From PKWO01 sp036384915 (GTDB taxonomy: Bacteria; Pseudomonadota; Gammaproteobacteria; Burkholderiales; Burkholderiaceae_D): a DNA stretch of 64,000 nucleotides. The stretch spans positions 62,001-126,000 of the forward strand of contig DASVLJ010000011.1 of the NCBI GenBank assembly GCA_036384915.1. Reading direction: 5' to 3'. Shown piece after piece: positions 17,673 to 25,318 of this stretch. The notes beneath the pieces are model-generated. The model made no database searches, was not told the DNA's origin, and saw only the letters and a program-made list of their open reading frames with translations. The translations under genes and the position numbers were made by a program. Positions within the stretch are counted from its first letter, which is position 1; each line of letters opens with the position of its first letter.

Positions 17673-18752
17673 TCAACGCAACACGTCGACCACTTTGACT
17701 TTGACAGTGCGTTCATTGCCGTCGCGGCGGACGCGAATCTCCGCGGTATTGCCGATCCCGACCCGGTCCAGCTCGGCGACAAAGGTCGCCAGCGTGTCGA
17801 TACGCTTGCCGTTGACGCCGACAATGATGTCGCCCGCGTCGCCGGTGCGGCGGTCCAATATCTTGAAGCCGGCCTGTTCCGCTGGGGACCCGCGCGTGAC
17901 GCCGGCGATCACCACGCCGGAAATACCCGAGCGCGCCACCAGCATGGGATCGGCCGGCAAGATGCCGATGCCGGGCCGGGGTGCCCTGCCTGTCGCAATC
18001 AGCTTGGGCACCACGCGATTGACCATGTCCGCGGGGATGGCGAAGCCGATGCCGGCCGAGCTGCCCGAATCGGAACGTATCGCCGAATTGACGCCGATCA
18101 GGCGTCCCGCGCTATCGAGCAGCGGACCGCCGGAATTGCCCGGATTGATTGCCGCATCGGTCTGAATTACACCAGCGATTTCGGCATATTCGGAGGTCGG
18201 CAGCGTGCGGTCCAGTGCGCTGACAATACCCGTGGTCAGCGTGCGCGACAAACCATAGGGATTGCCGATCGCGTAGACCGATTGGCCTATCTTCAAATCG
18301 TGCGAGGAACCGAGCGGAATGGGCCGCAATTCGCGCGGCACCTCTTTCAACTGCACGACCGCCAGATCATATTCGGGGGCGATGCCGATCACCTTGGCCG
18401 GAATCGGCTTGCCCGAATCGAGCTGGACCTGCACCTTGGTCGCATCTTCCACCACATGATAGTTGGTGACGACATGGCCCGCCGCATCCCAGACGAAACC
18501 GCTACCGGCTCCCTTGGCGGTGCCCACCGTGAAAAATCCGGTCAAGGCTTGTTTTTCGATAAAAATGTACGCCACCGAAGGCGCGGCGTTTTCGAACAGG
18601 TTGACCACATTCGATTCGGCCGCGTTCAAGGGCGGCCGCGGCGTCACCACGCGTGGCGCCGAGGAGTCCGCCGCCAGAGCCGGCTGGAAGACCGACAGGG
18701 ACAGCGCAAGCAAGGCAAAAACTCTGATGTTCATCCGGATGATTCGGTTCAT
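17673..18752 (-). CDS. HtrA/DegS-like periplasmic serine protease with PDZ domain
   Basis: A 359-residue protein from the ATG at 18750-18752; an in-frame ATG at 18734 is an alternative. A signal peptide or anchor (about residues 8-28) precedes a trypsin-like domain with catalytic H99 (VTNYHVV), D129 (EYDLAVV) and S207 (NPGNSGGPL). One PDZ domain occupies roughly 250-359, including AGDIIVGVNGKRI. This is the S1C HtrA family with a single PDZ, like DegS. It is the first gene of a likely three-gene operon with copC and copD, hinting at quality control of envelope proteins under copper stress. Confidence 0.92.
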   Translation of the reverse strand: MNRIIRMNIRVFALLALSLSVFQPALAADSSAPRVVTPRPPLNAAESNVVNLFENAAPSVAYIFIEKQALTGFFTVGTAKGAGSGFVWDAAGHVVTNYHVVEDATKVQVQLDSGKPIPAKVIGIAPEYDLAVVQLKEVPRELRPIPLGSSHDLKIGQSVYAIGNPYGLSRTLTTGIVSALDRTLPTSEYAEIAGVIQTDAAINPGNSGGPLLDSAGRLIGVNSAIRSDSGSSAGIGFAIPADMVNRVVPKLIATGRAPRPGIGILPADPMLVARSGISGVVIAGVTRGSPAEQAGFKILDRRTGDAGDIIVGVNGKRIDTLATFVAELDRVGIGNTAEIRVRRDGNERTVKVKVVDVLR

Positions 18753-18925
18753 AATCAAGCCGAAAAATATAACCCATGGCAAGCAAACAGTCCATGCGGG
18801 CCATGATCGCTCCCTTTGCTTACGAACTGTTACCTTCGAAACATATTTTTGCGTATCCGATTTTTCACCCCCGCGCGTTAGGGATCTGCAGGCAGTCAAA
18901 TCCCACAACCTCAAGGAGATCCGAC

Positions 18926-19255
18926 ATGAACACGCGTAACATTCTTATCCTCATCGGCACCATCGGCTTGTTGAGCAGCTTCGCCGCCAATGCAGGCGAA
19001 ACCCAATGGCAAAAAGATCATCCGCGCCGTACCCAGGTCAACAGCCGTCTGAAGAATCAAAACGCGCGCATCCATAACGAAGTCAAGGAAGGCGAGATCA
19101 GCAAAGGCCAGGCCGCGCAACTGCACAAGGAAGACCACCAGATTCGCCAGGAAGAGCGCGACATGGCATCGCAAAACGGCGGCCACATCACCAGGCAGGA
19201 ACAGCGCACACTGAACCAGCAGGAGAACGGCGTCAGCAAGCAGATCGGCAAATAG
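18926..19255 (+). CDS. Small secreted helical protein (hypothetical)
   Basis: A 109-residue protein; ATG 18926 follows AAGGAG at ideal spacing. Residues 1-23 are a signal peptide ending ANA. The mature chain is highly charged and helical, rich in Gln, Lys and Glu (for example HKEDHQIRQEERDMASQ), and ends NGVSKQIGK. Similar small periplasmic proteins with R-L-x-N-Q-x-x-R motifs are common in betaproteobacteria and often stress-induced, but I cannot name a function. A strong terminator follows. Confidence 0.82.
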   Translation: MNTRNILILIGTIGLLSSFAANAGETQWQKDHPRRTQVNSRLKNQNARIHNEVKEGEISKGQAAQLHKEDHQIRQEERDMASQNGGHITRQEQRTLNQQENGVSKQIGK

Positions 19256-19292
19256 ATCGGCAAATCAGGCGTTCCAACGCCCTCTTCCTTGA

Positions 19293-19330
19293 AAAGCGGG
19301 CCCGACGTTGACGCCGGGCCCGCTTTTTTT
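19293..19330 (+). terminator. Strong rho-independent terminator
   Basis: A perfect 12-bp stem, AAAGCGGGCCCG with CGGGCCCGCTTT, around a 10-base loop, followed by a run of T. Confidence 0.95.
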
Positions 19331-19357
19331 GCGCCGCGACACAAAAAAATATATAAT
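19329..19357 (+). promoter_or_regulatory. Predicted sigma-70 promoter of the parD-like/map pair
   Basis: TTGCGC (19329-19334), an exact 17-bp spacer, then a consensus TATAAT (19352-19357). It starts at the T-run of the preceding terminator. Confidence 0.7.
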
Positions 19358-19378
19358 TCATATACGTTTCATATATAC
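19357..19378. repeat. Direct repeat over the transcription start (possible autoregulatory operator)
   Basis: TTCATATAC at 19357-19365 and TTCATATATAC at 19368-19378, 11 bp apart, i.e. about one helical turn, placed right after the -10 box and before the ribosome binding site of the ParD-like gene. Confidence 0.55.
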
Positions 19379-19387
19379 AAGGAAGAC

Positions 19388-19600
19388 ATGGGTATCGTAA
19401 ACATCGACGACGACCTGCACGACCAGATACGCAAGGCCAGCGCCGTGGCATGCCGTTCCATCAATGCGCAAGCGGCTTTCTGGATCAAGATCGGGATGCT
19501 GTGCGAGATGAATCCGGCCCTGACGTTCAATGACGTGGTACTGCGGGAACTTCAGGCCGCAGGAGTGGAAGCGCATACGCTCAAGAGTGCATCGACATGA
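19388..19600 (+). CDS. ParD-like antitoxin-family protein
   Basis: A 70-residue protein with AAGGAAG just before the ATG. MGIVNIDDDLHDQIRKAS is the start of a ribbon-helix-helix-like fold as in the ParD_like family (PF11903), followed by SINAQAAFWIKIGML and a C-terminal helix containing TFNDVVLRELQAAG. ParD proteins bind DNA and neutralise ParE toxins, but no ParE is present. Instead its stop codon overlaps the start of a methionine aminopeptidase gene (ATGA), so the two products are made together. Confidence 0.85.
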   Translation: MGIVNIDDDLHDQIRKASAVACRSINAQAAFWIKIGMLCEMNPALTFNDVVLRELQAAGVEAHTLKSAST

Positions 19601-20364
19601 TCAAGCAAGCGGAAGAAATCGCCTTGATGGCGGAGTCGGGCAAGCTGCTGGCGAGTGTTTTCACCCACCTGAATCAATTGAACCTAGTCGGCATGTCCAC
19701 CATGCAGGTCAATGACCTCGTCGACAGTTTCATCGTCAATGAACTCAAGGCGCGCCCTGCAAGCAAGGGCCAATACGGCTACGCCTATGCGCTGAACTCT
19801 TCGCGCAACCACGTCGTTTGCCACGGCGTCCCGTCCGCGACCGAGATTCTGCAAAACGGAGACATCGTGAATTTCGATATCACGCTGGAAAAGAACGGCT
19901 TCATTGCCGATTCCAGCAAAACCTATCTCGTCGGCGACGTGTCGCCGGCCGCCAGGAGGCTCGTGCAAGCCACCTACGAAGCGCTATGGAAGGGAATCAA
20001 GGCCGTCAAGCCGGGCGCAAGGCTGGGCGATATCGGCCATGCCATCGAGCAACATGCGCGGCAAAGCGGCTATTCGATCGTGCGCGAATATTGCGGGCAC
20101 GGCATAGGCCGTGAAATGCATGAAGACCCCGAGGTACTGCACTGGGGCAAACCGCGCACCGGCCAGCTCTTGCACGAAGGCATGGTTTTCACCATTGAGC
20201 CGATGCTCAACCAAGGCCGTCGTGAAGTGGAGACCGAAGACGACGGCTGGACAGTGGTCACCCAGGACGGAAAATTGTCCGCGCAGTTCGAGCACACGGT
20301 GGCCGTGACCCAGAACGGCGTGCGGGTCCTGACGCTCCGCCCGGAGGAGAAATCGGCCAATTAG
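19597..20364 (+). CDS. map: Type I methionine aminopeptidase (second-copy type)
   Basis: A 255-residue enzyme removing N-terminal Met. All five metal ligands are visible: D94 (NFDITL), D105 (ADSSKT), H168 (CGHGIGREMHE), E201 (FTIEPM) and E232 (FEHTVAVT). The substrate-site His of NHVVCHGVP is also present. It lacks the N-terminal zinc-finger of eukaryotic forms. Standard bacterial map lies near rpsB or in the spc operon; this copy is coupled to a ParD-like gene, which suggests it is an additional, regulated paralogue. That reading is from context. Confidence 0.93.
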   Translation: MIKQAEEIALMAESGKLLASVFTHLNQLNLVGMSTMQVNDLVDSFIVNELKARPASKGQYGYAYALNSSRNHVVCHGVPSATEILQNGDIVNFDITLEKNGFIADSSKTYLVGDVSPAARRLVQATYEALWKGIKAVKPGARLGDIGHAIEQHARQSGYSIVREYCGHGIGREMHEDPEVLHWGKPRTGQLLHEGMVFTIEPMLNQGRREVETEDDGWTVVTQDGKLSAQFEHTVAVTQNGVRVLTLRPEEKSAN

Positions 20365-20434
20365 TCAGGCCGACTTTCGGAACAGAAAACGAAGCGGAAA
20401 ACAACATCGATTAAGGTGTTTTGATAACACGCTT

Positions 20435-20453
20435 GAAAATGAGAATGATTCGC
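20435..20453. promoter_or_regulatory. Candidate Fur box upstream of the redox operon
   Basis: GAAAATGAGAATGATTCGC matches the 19-bp Fur consensus (GATAATGATAATCATTATC) at 14 positions, with the left half best preserved. It ends 14 bases before the ATG of the di-heme lipoprotein gene. Confidence 0.6.
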
Positions 20454-20467
20454 GTTAATATTTGCGA

Positions 20468-21832
20468 ATGCGATTCCATTTCATTCACGACACGCGCAGC
20501 CAATGCGCCTCCCTCCCGGCTTCCAATCCAGCGAAATTTGCCGCATTTCCATTTGTGCTGTCGGCTGCGGCCTTGCTTGCCGCCTGTGGCGGCGGTGGCG
20601 GAAGCGGCGCCTCCACAGCATCCGGCGCAGCGGTCGCCACGCTTTCCGAGAAGGCGCAACTCGGCAAACTGATCTTCAACGATCAAACGCTTTCCGCTTC
20701 CGGCAAGCAATCCTGCGCCACCTGCCACGTGCAGGCAACGGGCTTTTCCGCCAATGACGGCTTGCCGGTGCCGATGGGCGGGCCGAACATGGACTTGCCG
20801 GGTCTGCGCAACACGCCTTCGCTGGCCTATGTCTCGTTCACCCCGGCCTTCCACTTCGCTTCGGACGGCACGCCGACCGGCGGCTTCTTTCGCGACGGCC
20901 GTGCCGCCAGCTTGGTCGAGCAGGCACAACAGCCTTTCCTGAATCAATTCGAAATGGCCAACAGCGGGGCCGCCGACGTGCAGCAACGGCTTTCGGCTCG
21001 CCCCTACTATGCGCAATTCCAGCAAGTGTTCGGCGCAGCCGGCACATCGGACGCTGCCAGCACGCTGGCATCGGTCGGTGCGGCGCTGGCAGCCTATGAA
21101 GCCGAAGGGCCGGAATTCCGCCCGTTTTCGAGCAAGTTCGACGCTTTCACCAATGGCCAGGCGAGCCTGACGCCCGACGAGCAACAAGGCCTGGCTCTGT
21201 TCAACGATCCGAGCAAGGGCAATTGCACGGCTTGCCATCTCTCGGTGCCGGTCGCCGGCACCCCGGCACTGTTCACCGACTTCACCTACGACAACGTCGG
21301 CGCCCCGCGCAACTGGAAGATCGCCGCCAACGCCGACGACACGGCGCTATCCTACGTGCCGGCCAACGGCGCCGCCCTCGGCGGCGACTACCGCTACTAC
21401 GATCTCGGCCTGTGCGGCCCGCTGCGCACCACCTATTCCGGGCTGCCGCAGTTCTGCGGCATGTTCAAGGTGCCCACGCTACGCAACGTCGCGGTCAAAC
21501 AGCATTACTTCCACAACGGTGTGTTCGACAATTTGAACGACGTCGTCACCTGGTACATCACGCGCGATACCAATCCGAAGCGCTGGTATGTCAAAGCCGA
21601 CGGCATGACGCCCGACATACCCTATAACGATTTGCCGACGGTGTACGACGCCAACGTCAACGTCGCCGAAGTGCCGTACAACCCCGGCCTCGCCCTTTCG
21701 CTCAATGCGCGGGAAATCAACCAGATCGTCAATTTCCTTTGCACGCTGACCGATGGCTTCGACCCGAACAATCCATCGGCCTACCGCCAGCAGCCGCAAT
21801 GCCTGAAAGCCGCGGCCGGCACCTCGAACTAA
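20468..21832 (+). CDS. Di-heme cytochrome c peroxidase-family lipoprotein
   Basis: A 454-residue protein from ATG 20468 (a TTG two codons earlier is in frame). A hydrophobic segment ending in the lipobox LLAAC puts the lipid-modified Cys at residue 40, followed by a Gly-rich linker. Two c-haem sites are visible: CATCH at 83-87 and CTACH at 253-257, in the BCCP/MauG arrangement. Family landmarks FFRDGRA, LNQFEMAN and VPTLRNVAVKQHYFHNGVF are present. It may reduce peroxide or oxidise a substrate in the periplasm. It heads a same-strand cluster of redox genes behind a Fur-like site. Confidence 0.9.
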   Translation: MRFHFIHDTRSQCASLPASNPAKFAAFPFVLSAAALLAACGGGGGSGASTASGAAVATLSEKAQLGKLIFNDQTLSASGKQSCATCHVQATGFSANDGLPVPMGGPNMDLPGLRNTPSLAYVSFTPAFHFASDGTPTGGFFRDGRAASLVEQAQQPFLNQFEMANSGAADVQQRLSARPYYAQFQQVFGAAGTSDAASTLASVGAALAAYEAEGPEFRPFSSKFDAFTNGQASLTPDEQQGLALFNDPSKGNCTACHLSVPVAGTPALFTDFTYDNVGAPRNWKIAANADDTALSYVPANGAALGGDYRYYDLGLCGPLRTTYSGLPQFCGMFKVPTLRNVAVKQHYFHNGVFDNLNDVVTWYITRDTNPKRWYVKADGMTPDIPYNDLPTVYDANVNVAEVPYNPGLALSLNAREINQIVNFLCTLTDGFDPNNPSAYRQQPQCLKAAAGTSN

Positions 21833-21868
21833 CCCCGACTTCCCACTCTTAACCGAAGATAACAAACC

Positions 21869-23365
21869 ATGAAACCCTCCGCCGCTTCGCTTGCCGTCCG
21901 CGCGCTATGCCTCTCCCTGGCTTTGACCGCCGCCCATTCCGCCTTCGCCGCCAGCCCGACCGCCGACAACGCCAAGCTGATCAAGAAGCTCGAAAAGCAA
22001 AACGAATTGCTCGAACAGCAGGTCGACATCATGAAGAAGCAGATGGACGACATGAAGCAGGAACTGGCCGAGATCAAAAAACAGAATGCCGGCATCGCAA
22101 GCCAACAGGTGCAGGCCGTGCAGACGCAGAAGGAAATGAAAGCCGAGATCGCCCAGACTTCGCAAACCGTAGCGCAAGCTACGCAACAGGTGGCGCAGCA
22201 GTCGGCCGCCGCTGCGGCACAGGCCGAAGCACGCGACAAGCTCGACATCTGGGGTTATGGCGAGATGTATTACACCCATCCCAAGGATGCCAATGCCAGC
22301 GAGACCGACCTGGCGCGTGCCGTATTCGGCATCGGTTACCAGTTCGACGACAAGACACGCTTCAATTCTGAATTCGAAGTCGAGCACGCGGTGGCTTCGG
22401 CGTCCGATCCGGGCGAATTCGAAGTCGAGCAATTCTATGTCGATCACAAATTCAACGACAAGCTCGGCATGAAGGCCGGCCTGTTCCTGATCCCGGCCGG
22501 CTTCCTCAACGAAAACCATGAGCCGACCAATTACTATGGTGTGCAACGCAACTTCGTCGAAACGCTGATCATCCCGAGCACCTGGCGCGAAGGCGGCCTG
22601 TCGTTATACGGCGCCACCGACGGCGGCTTCGAATGGCAGACCGGACTCACCACCGGCCTCAACCTGTCTAAGTGGAATTTCACGCCCGAAGCCGCGCTCT
22701 ATACCAATGCGCTGGAAATGGAAAACAACGGCACGGCGCCGATGCAGGCCACCCACCAGGAAACGGCCCTGGCCAACTCGCGCCATCTCTCCGCCTTTGC
22801 CGCATTTAACTATCGAGGCATTCCCGGCGTCACCCTGGGCGGCACCTTGTTCAGCGGCGTGGCCGTGCCGGCCGCAACGACGGTCCCGGACAACGAGCGC
22901 GTGACGCTATGGGAAACCCATGCGCGCTACCAGCCGGGCAAGCTCGACCTCGAAGCTTTGTATGCGCGCGGCACGATCTCCAACACGGCGGCCGCGAATG
23001 CGCTCTACCCCGGTACGCCCAATCCGGTTCCGGCCAGCTTCGACGGCTGGTTCGTGCAGGGCGCCTACAACGTCTGGCAGAGCGGCACCCAGCACCTGTC
23101 TCCGTTCGCGCGCTACGAGAAGTACGACATGGGCGCCTCCTATGAAGGCATTGCGCCGGGCTTCTCGGCTTATCCGACCGGCCCCGTCCCCAATCCTTCG
23201 TCCCCGACCACCTTCAGCACCTTCGCCATCCCGCACGATACGGTCGGCACGGTCGGTCTGAACTACTACCTGAACCCGAACGTGGTGTTCAAGGTCGACT
23301 ACCAGAAATTCCGCGTCAATACGGACTTTTCGCGCTTCGACCTCGGGATGGGGCTACAATTCTGA
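21869..23365 (+). CDS. Outer-membrane porin with N-terminal coiled coil
   Basis: A 498-residue protein. Residues 1-28 are a signal peptide ending AFA. Residues about 35-120 form a long coiled coil (KLIKKLEKQNELLEQQVDIM and repeats of Q, K, E) that could trimerise or reach through the periplasm. The remainder is a beta-barrel of amphipathic strands (ARYQPGKLDLEALYA, AYNVW) ending in a C-terminal Phe (LGMGLQF), the outer-membrane insertion signal. It resembles phosphate-selective/OprO-like porins. It lies 36 bp after the di-heme protein and before FMN-binding and ApbE genes. Confidence 0.87.
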   Translation: MKPSAASLAVRALCLSLALTAAHSAFAASPTADNAKLIKKLEKQNELLEQQVDIMKKQMDDMKQELAEIKKQNAGIASQQVQAVQTQKEMKAEIAQTSQTVAQATQQVAQQSAAAAAQAEARDKLDIWGYGEMYYTHPKDANASETDLARAVFGIGYQFDDKTRFNSEFEVEHAVASASDPGEFEVEQFYVDHKFNDKLGMKAGLFLIPAGFLNENHEPTNYYGVQRNFVETLIIPSTWREGGLSLYGATDGGFEWQTGLTTGLNLSKWNFTPEAALYTNALEMENNGTAPMQATHQETALANSRHLSAFAAFNYRGIPGVTLGGTLFSGVAVPAATTVPDNERVTLWETHARYQPGKLDLEALYARGTISNTAAANALYPGTPNPVPASFDGWFVQGAYNVWQSGTQHLSPFARYEKYDMGASYEGIAPGFSAYPTGPVPNPSSPTTFSTFAIPHDTVGTVGLNYYLNPNVVFKVDYQKFRVNTDFSRFDLGMGLQF

Positions 23366-23393
23366 TTTTGCTGCCCGTAGTTTTCCGAGTCAA

Positions 23394-23954
23394 ATGCGTC
23401 ATTTCCCATTGTTCCCCGCCGCAGTTGTCGCTGCGGCGGCCATCCCTGCGGCGTTTTTTGCGCCCTGCGCCTTCGCGACCGATTACATGACGGCCGCCGA
23501 GGCGCAGAAGCTGATGTTTCCGGAAGCCGGCACGTTCGAGACGCGACCGGTCAAGCTCACGCCCGAGCACCAAAAGAAAATCGAAGCACAAAGCGGCACC
23601 CCGGTGAACACCGGTTTTTGGCAATTGGCTGTGGCGAAAAATGGCGACAAGGTGCTGGGCTACGTGCTGACGGACGCCGTGATCGGCAAATTCCAATTGA
23701 TCAATTACGCCGTGGCCTTCGATGCAGGCGGCAAAATCCGCGACGTGGAAATCCTCTCCTACCGCGAAGCGCACGGCGGTGAAGTGCGCTCCAAGCCATG
23801 GCGCACCCAATTCGTCGGCAAGGGCGCCTCGGCCGCGCTGGCAGTCGGCAACGACATCGCCAACATCAGCGGCGCCACCATGTCTTGCACGCATTTGAGC
23901 GACGGCATCCGGCGCTTGACGCATTACGTGCAAACCGCCCTGCTCGGCGCCTGA
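23394..23954 (+). CDS. Periplasmic FMN-binding (flavinylated) protein
   Basis: A 186-residue protein with a signal peptide (about residues 1-29). The C-terminal FMN_bind domain carries NDIANISGATMS; T162 of SGAT is the residue to which ApbE attaches FMN through a phosphoester bond, as known for NqrC, RnfG and related domains. Its size and single domain match small exported electron carriers. The ApbE gene follows 2 bases after its stop codon, so the modifying enzyme and its target are made together. Confidence 0.93.
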   Translation: MRHFPLFPAAVVAAAAIPAAFFAPCAFATDYMTAAEAQKLMFPEAGTFETRPVKLTPEHQKKIEAQSGTPVNTGFWQLAVAKNGDKVLGYVLTDAVIGKFQLINYAVAFDAGGKIRDVEILSYREAHGGEVRSKPWRTQFVGKGASAALAVGNDIANISGATMSCTHLSDGIRRLTHYVQTALLGA

Positions 23955-23956
23955 CC

Positions 23957-24796
23957 GTGATCCACCGGCGGCGCGCCAAACCTCTGCTCGGCACCCTGGT
24001 CGAGATCGGCGTCATGGCCGGCTCGCAGGAGCATGCCGATGCGGCGCTCGCAGCCGCCTTCGGCGAAATCGCGGCCATTCATGCGTTGATGAGTTTTCAC
24101 GAGCCGGCAAGCGACCTCGGCCGCATCAATGCCTCTGCCGCCGGCAGCGCGACTCCGGTCGATCTGCGTACCGCCGCCGTGCTGCACGCAGCGCAAGCCG
24201 CAGCGGAAGAGTCCAACCATGCCTTCGACTGCACCGTCGCTTCCGAGCTTGTCGCGGCAGGGCTGCTGCCAGCCCATGAAGGCTACGAACCGTCTTCGAT
24301 ACAGCACGGCGAACCGCGCTGGTATATCGAGGGCACGACCTTCCGCAAGCATGCGCCCTGCCTGCTCGACTTGGGCGGCATCGCCAAGGGCTATGCGGTA
24401 GACCGCGCGCTCGCCATGCTGCTGCAGCACGGCTGTACCGAAGCGCTGGTCAACGCCGGCGGCGACTTGCGCTACCACGGCAGCGAAGCCATGGTGGTGC
24501 ACCTGCGCTCGCCCGGCAAGCCGGACATCATGCCGCTGGCGCTCAGCCTGTACAACGAAGCGCTGGCCAGTTCGGCGGCAGGCGGGCTCGATGCCGACGG
24601 CATGGGCGAGCGTTCGGCCCTGTTTGACGGCGCCACACGGCGTGCACTGCCGGCAGGTTCCGCCGCCAGCGTCATCGCTCCCACCTGCATGGAGGCCGAT
24701 CTCCTGACCAAGGTTGTGCTCGCCACGGGCGACCCGCGCCACCCTATGCTTGGACGCAGGGGCGCGCAAGTGGCTTTCTTCGGTACCGCATCATGA
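23957..24796 (+). CDS. apbE: FAD:protein FMN transferase (ApbE)
   Basis: A 279-residue flavin transferase. The GTG at 23957 is chosen because it follows the previous stop by 2 bases and gives the usual ApbE N-terminus (LGTLVEIGV); upstream frame is only the other gene read out of phase. Signature motifs: AFDCTVASEL, DLGGIAKGYAVDRA (from D138), NAGGDLR (166-172) and the metal-binding CMEADLLTK (D248, T251). No signal peptide is visible, so it may act in the cytoplasm or its export signal is atypical. It flavinylates Thr in SGAT motifs; its neighbour is the obvious substrate. Confidence 0.93.
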   Translation: MIHRRRAKPLLGTLVEIGVMAGSQEHADAALAAAFGEIAAIHALMSFHEPASDLGRINASAAGSATPVDLRTAAVLHAAQAAAEESNHAFDCTVASELVAAGLLPAHEGYEPSSIQHGEPRWYIEGTTFRKHAPCLLDLGGIAKGYAVDRALAMLLQHGCTEALVNAGGDLRYHGSEAMVVHLRSPGKPDIMPLALSLYNEALASSAAGGLDADGMGERSALFDGATRRALPAGSAASVIAPTCMEADLLTKVVLATGDPRHPMLGRRGAQVAFFGTAS

Positions 24797-25293
24797 GAGC
24801 GCGCACCCTGCCCCACCGCCCGCCTTCGCTACGTGTAGGCAAAGTGCGCCGGCGCCTGCTTTATCTCCTGGTGTTGCTGTTGGTGGCAACCGGCGCATGG
24901 TGGCTGGTGCAAACCGGCAAAACGGGCGCGGATGGCTTGCCCGATCCCGCCCTGCACTGGCTGATGAAAGTACATGGCGGAGCCGCCATGCTGACCCTGT
25001 TCATTTCCGGGACATTCCTGCACAACCACGTGCTCAATGCCTGGCAACAGGGGCGCAACCGGGCGCTCGGCGCGCTGGTTGCCGGCAGCCTGACCCTGAT
25101 CGGGATCAGCGGCTACGGCTTGTATTATTTCGATGGCGATGCGTTGCGCGGCATGGCCGAATGGCTGCACTGGATCGCCGGCTTCGCCTTGCCGGCGCTG
25201 CTATGGTGGCATATTGCGCGCGGCCGCAAGCACCGCACGGAGCGCAAGAAAGCGCTGGTCTTCCCGCTCCGGGCGGAGCAGGAAGACAAATAG
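24793..25293 (+). CDS. Small membrane protein resembling DUF4405-type haem-b electron carrier
   Basis: A 166-residue protein overlapping apbE by ATGA. It has about four transmembrane segments (near 20-38, 60-78, 93-112 and 125-145). Histidines at helix ends, HWLMKVHGG, FLHNHV, WLHWIAG and LLWWHIARG, are placed as bis-His haem ligands. Such proteins pass electrons from quinols across the inner membrane to flavinylated periplasmic domains. A basic, Lys/Arg-rich C-terminus faces the cytoplasm. Haem binding is inferred from His positions and the operon. Confidence 0.78.
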   Translation: MRARTLPHRPPSLRVGKVRRRLLYLLVLLLVATGAWWLVQTGKTGADGLPDPALHWLMKVHGGAAMLTLFISGTFLHNHVLNAWQQGRNRALGALVAGSLTLIGISGYGLYYFDGDALRGMAEWLHWIAGFALPALLWWHIARGRKHRTERKKALVFPLRAEQEDK

Positions 25294-25318
25294 CATCATT
25301 CAAATCGGCGCTGCGGGT

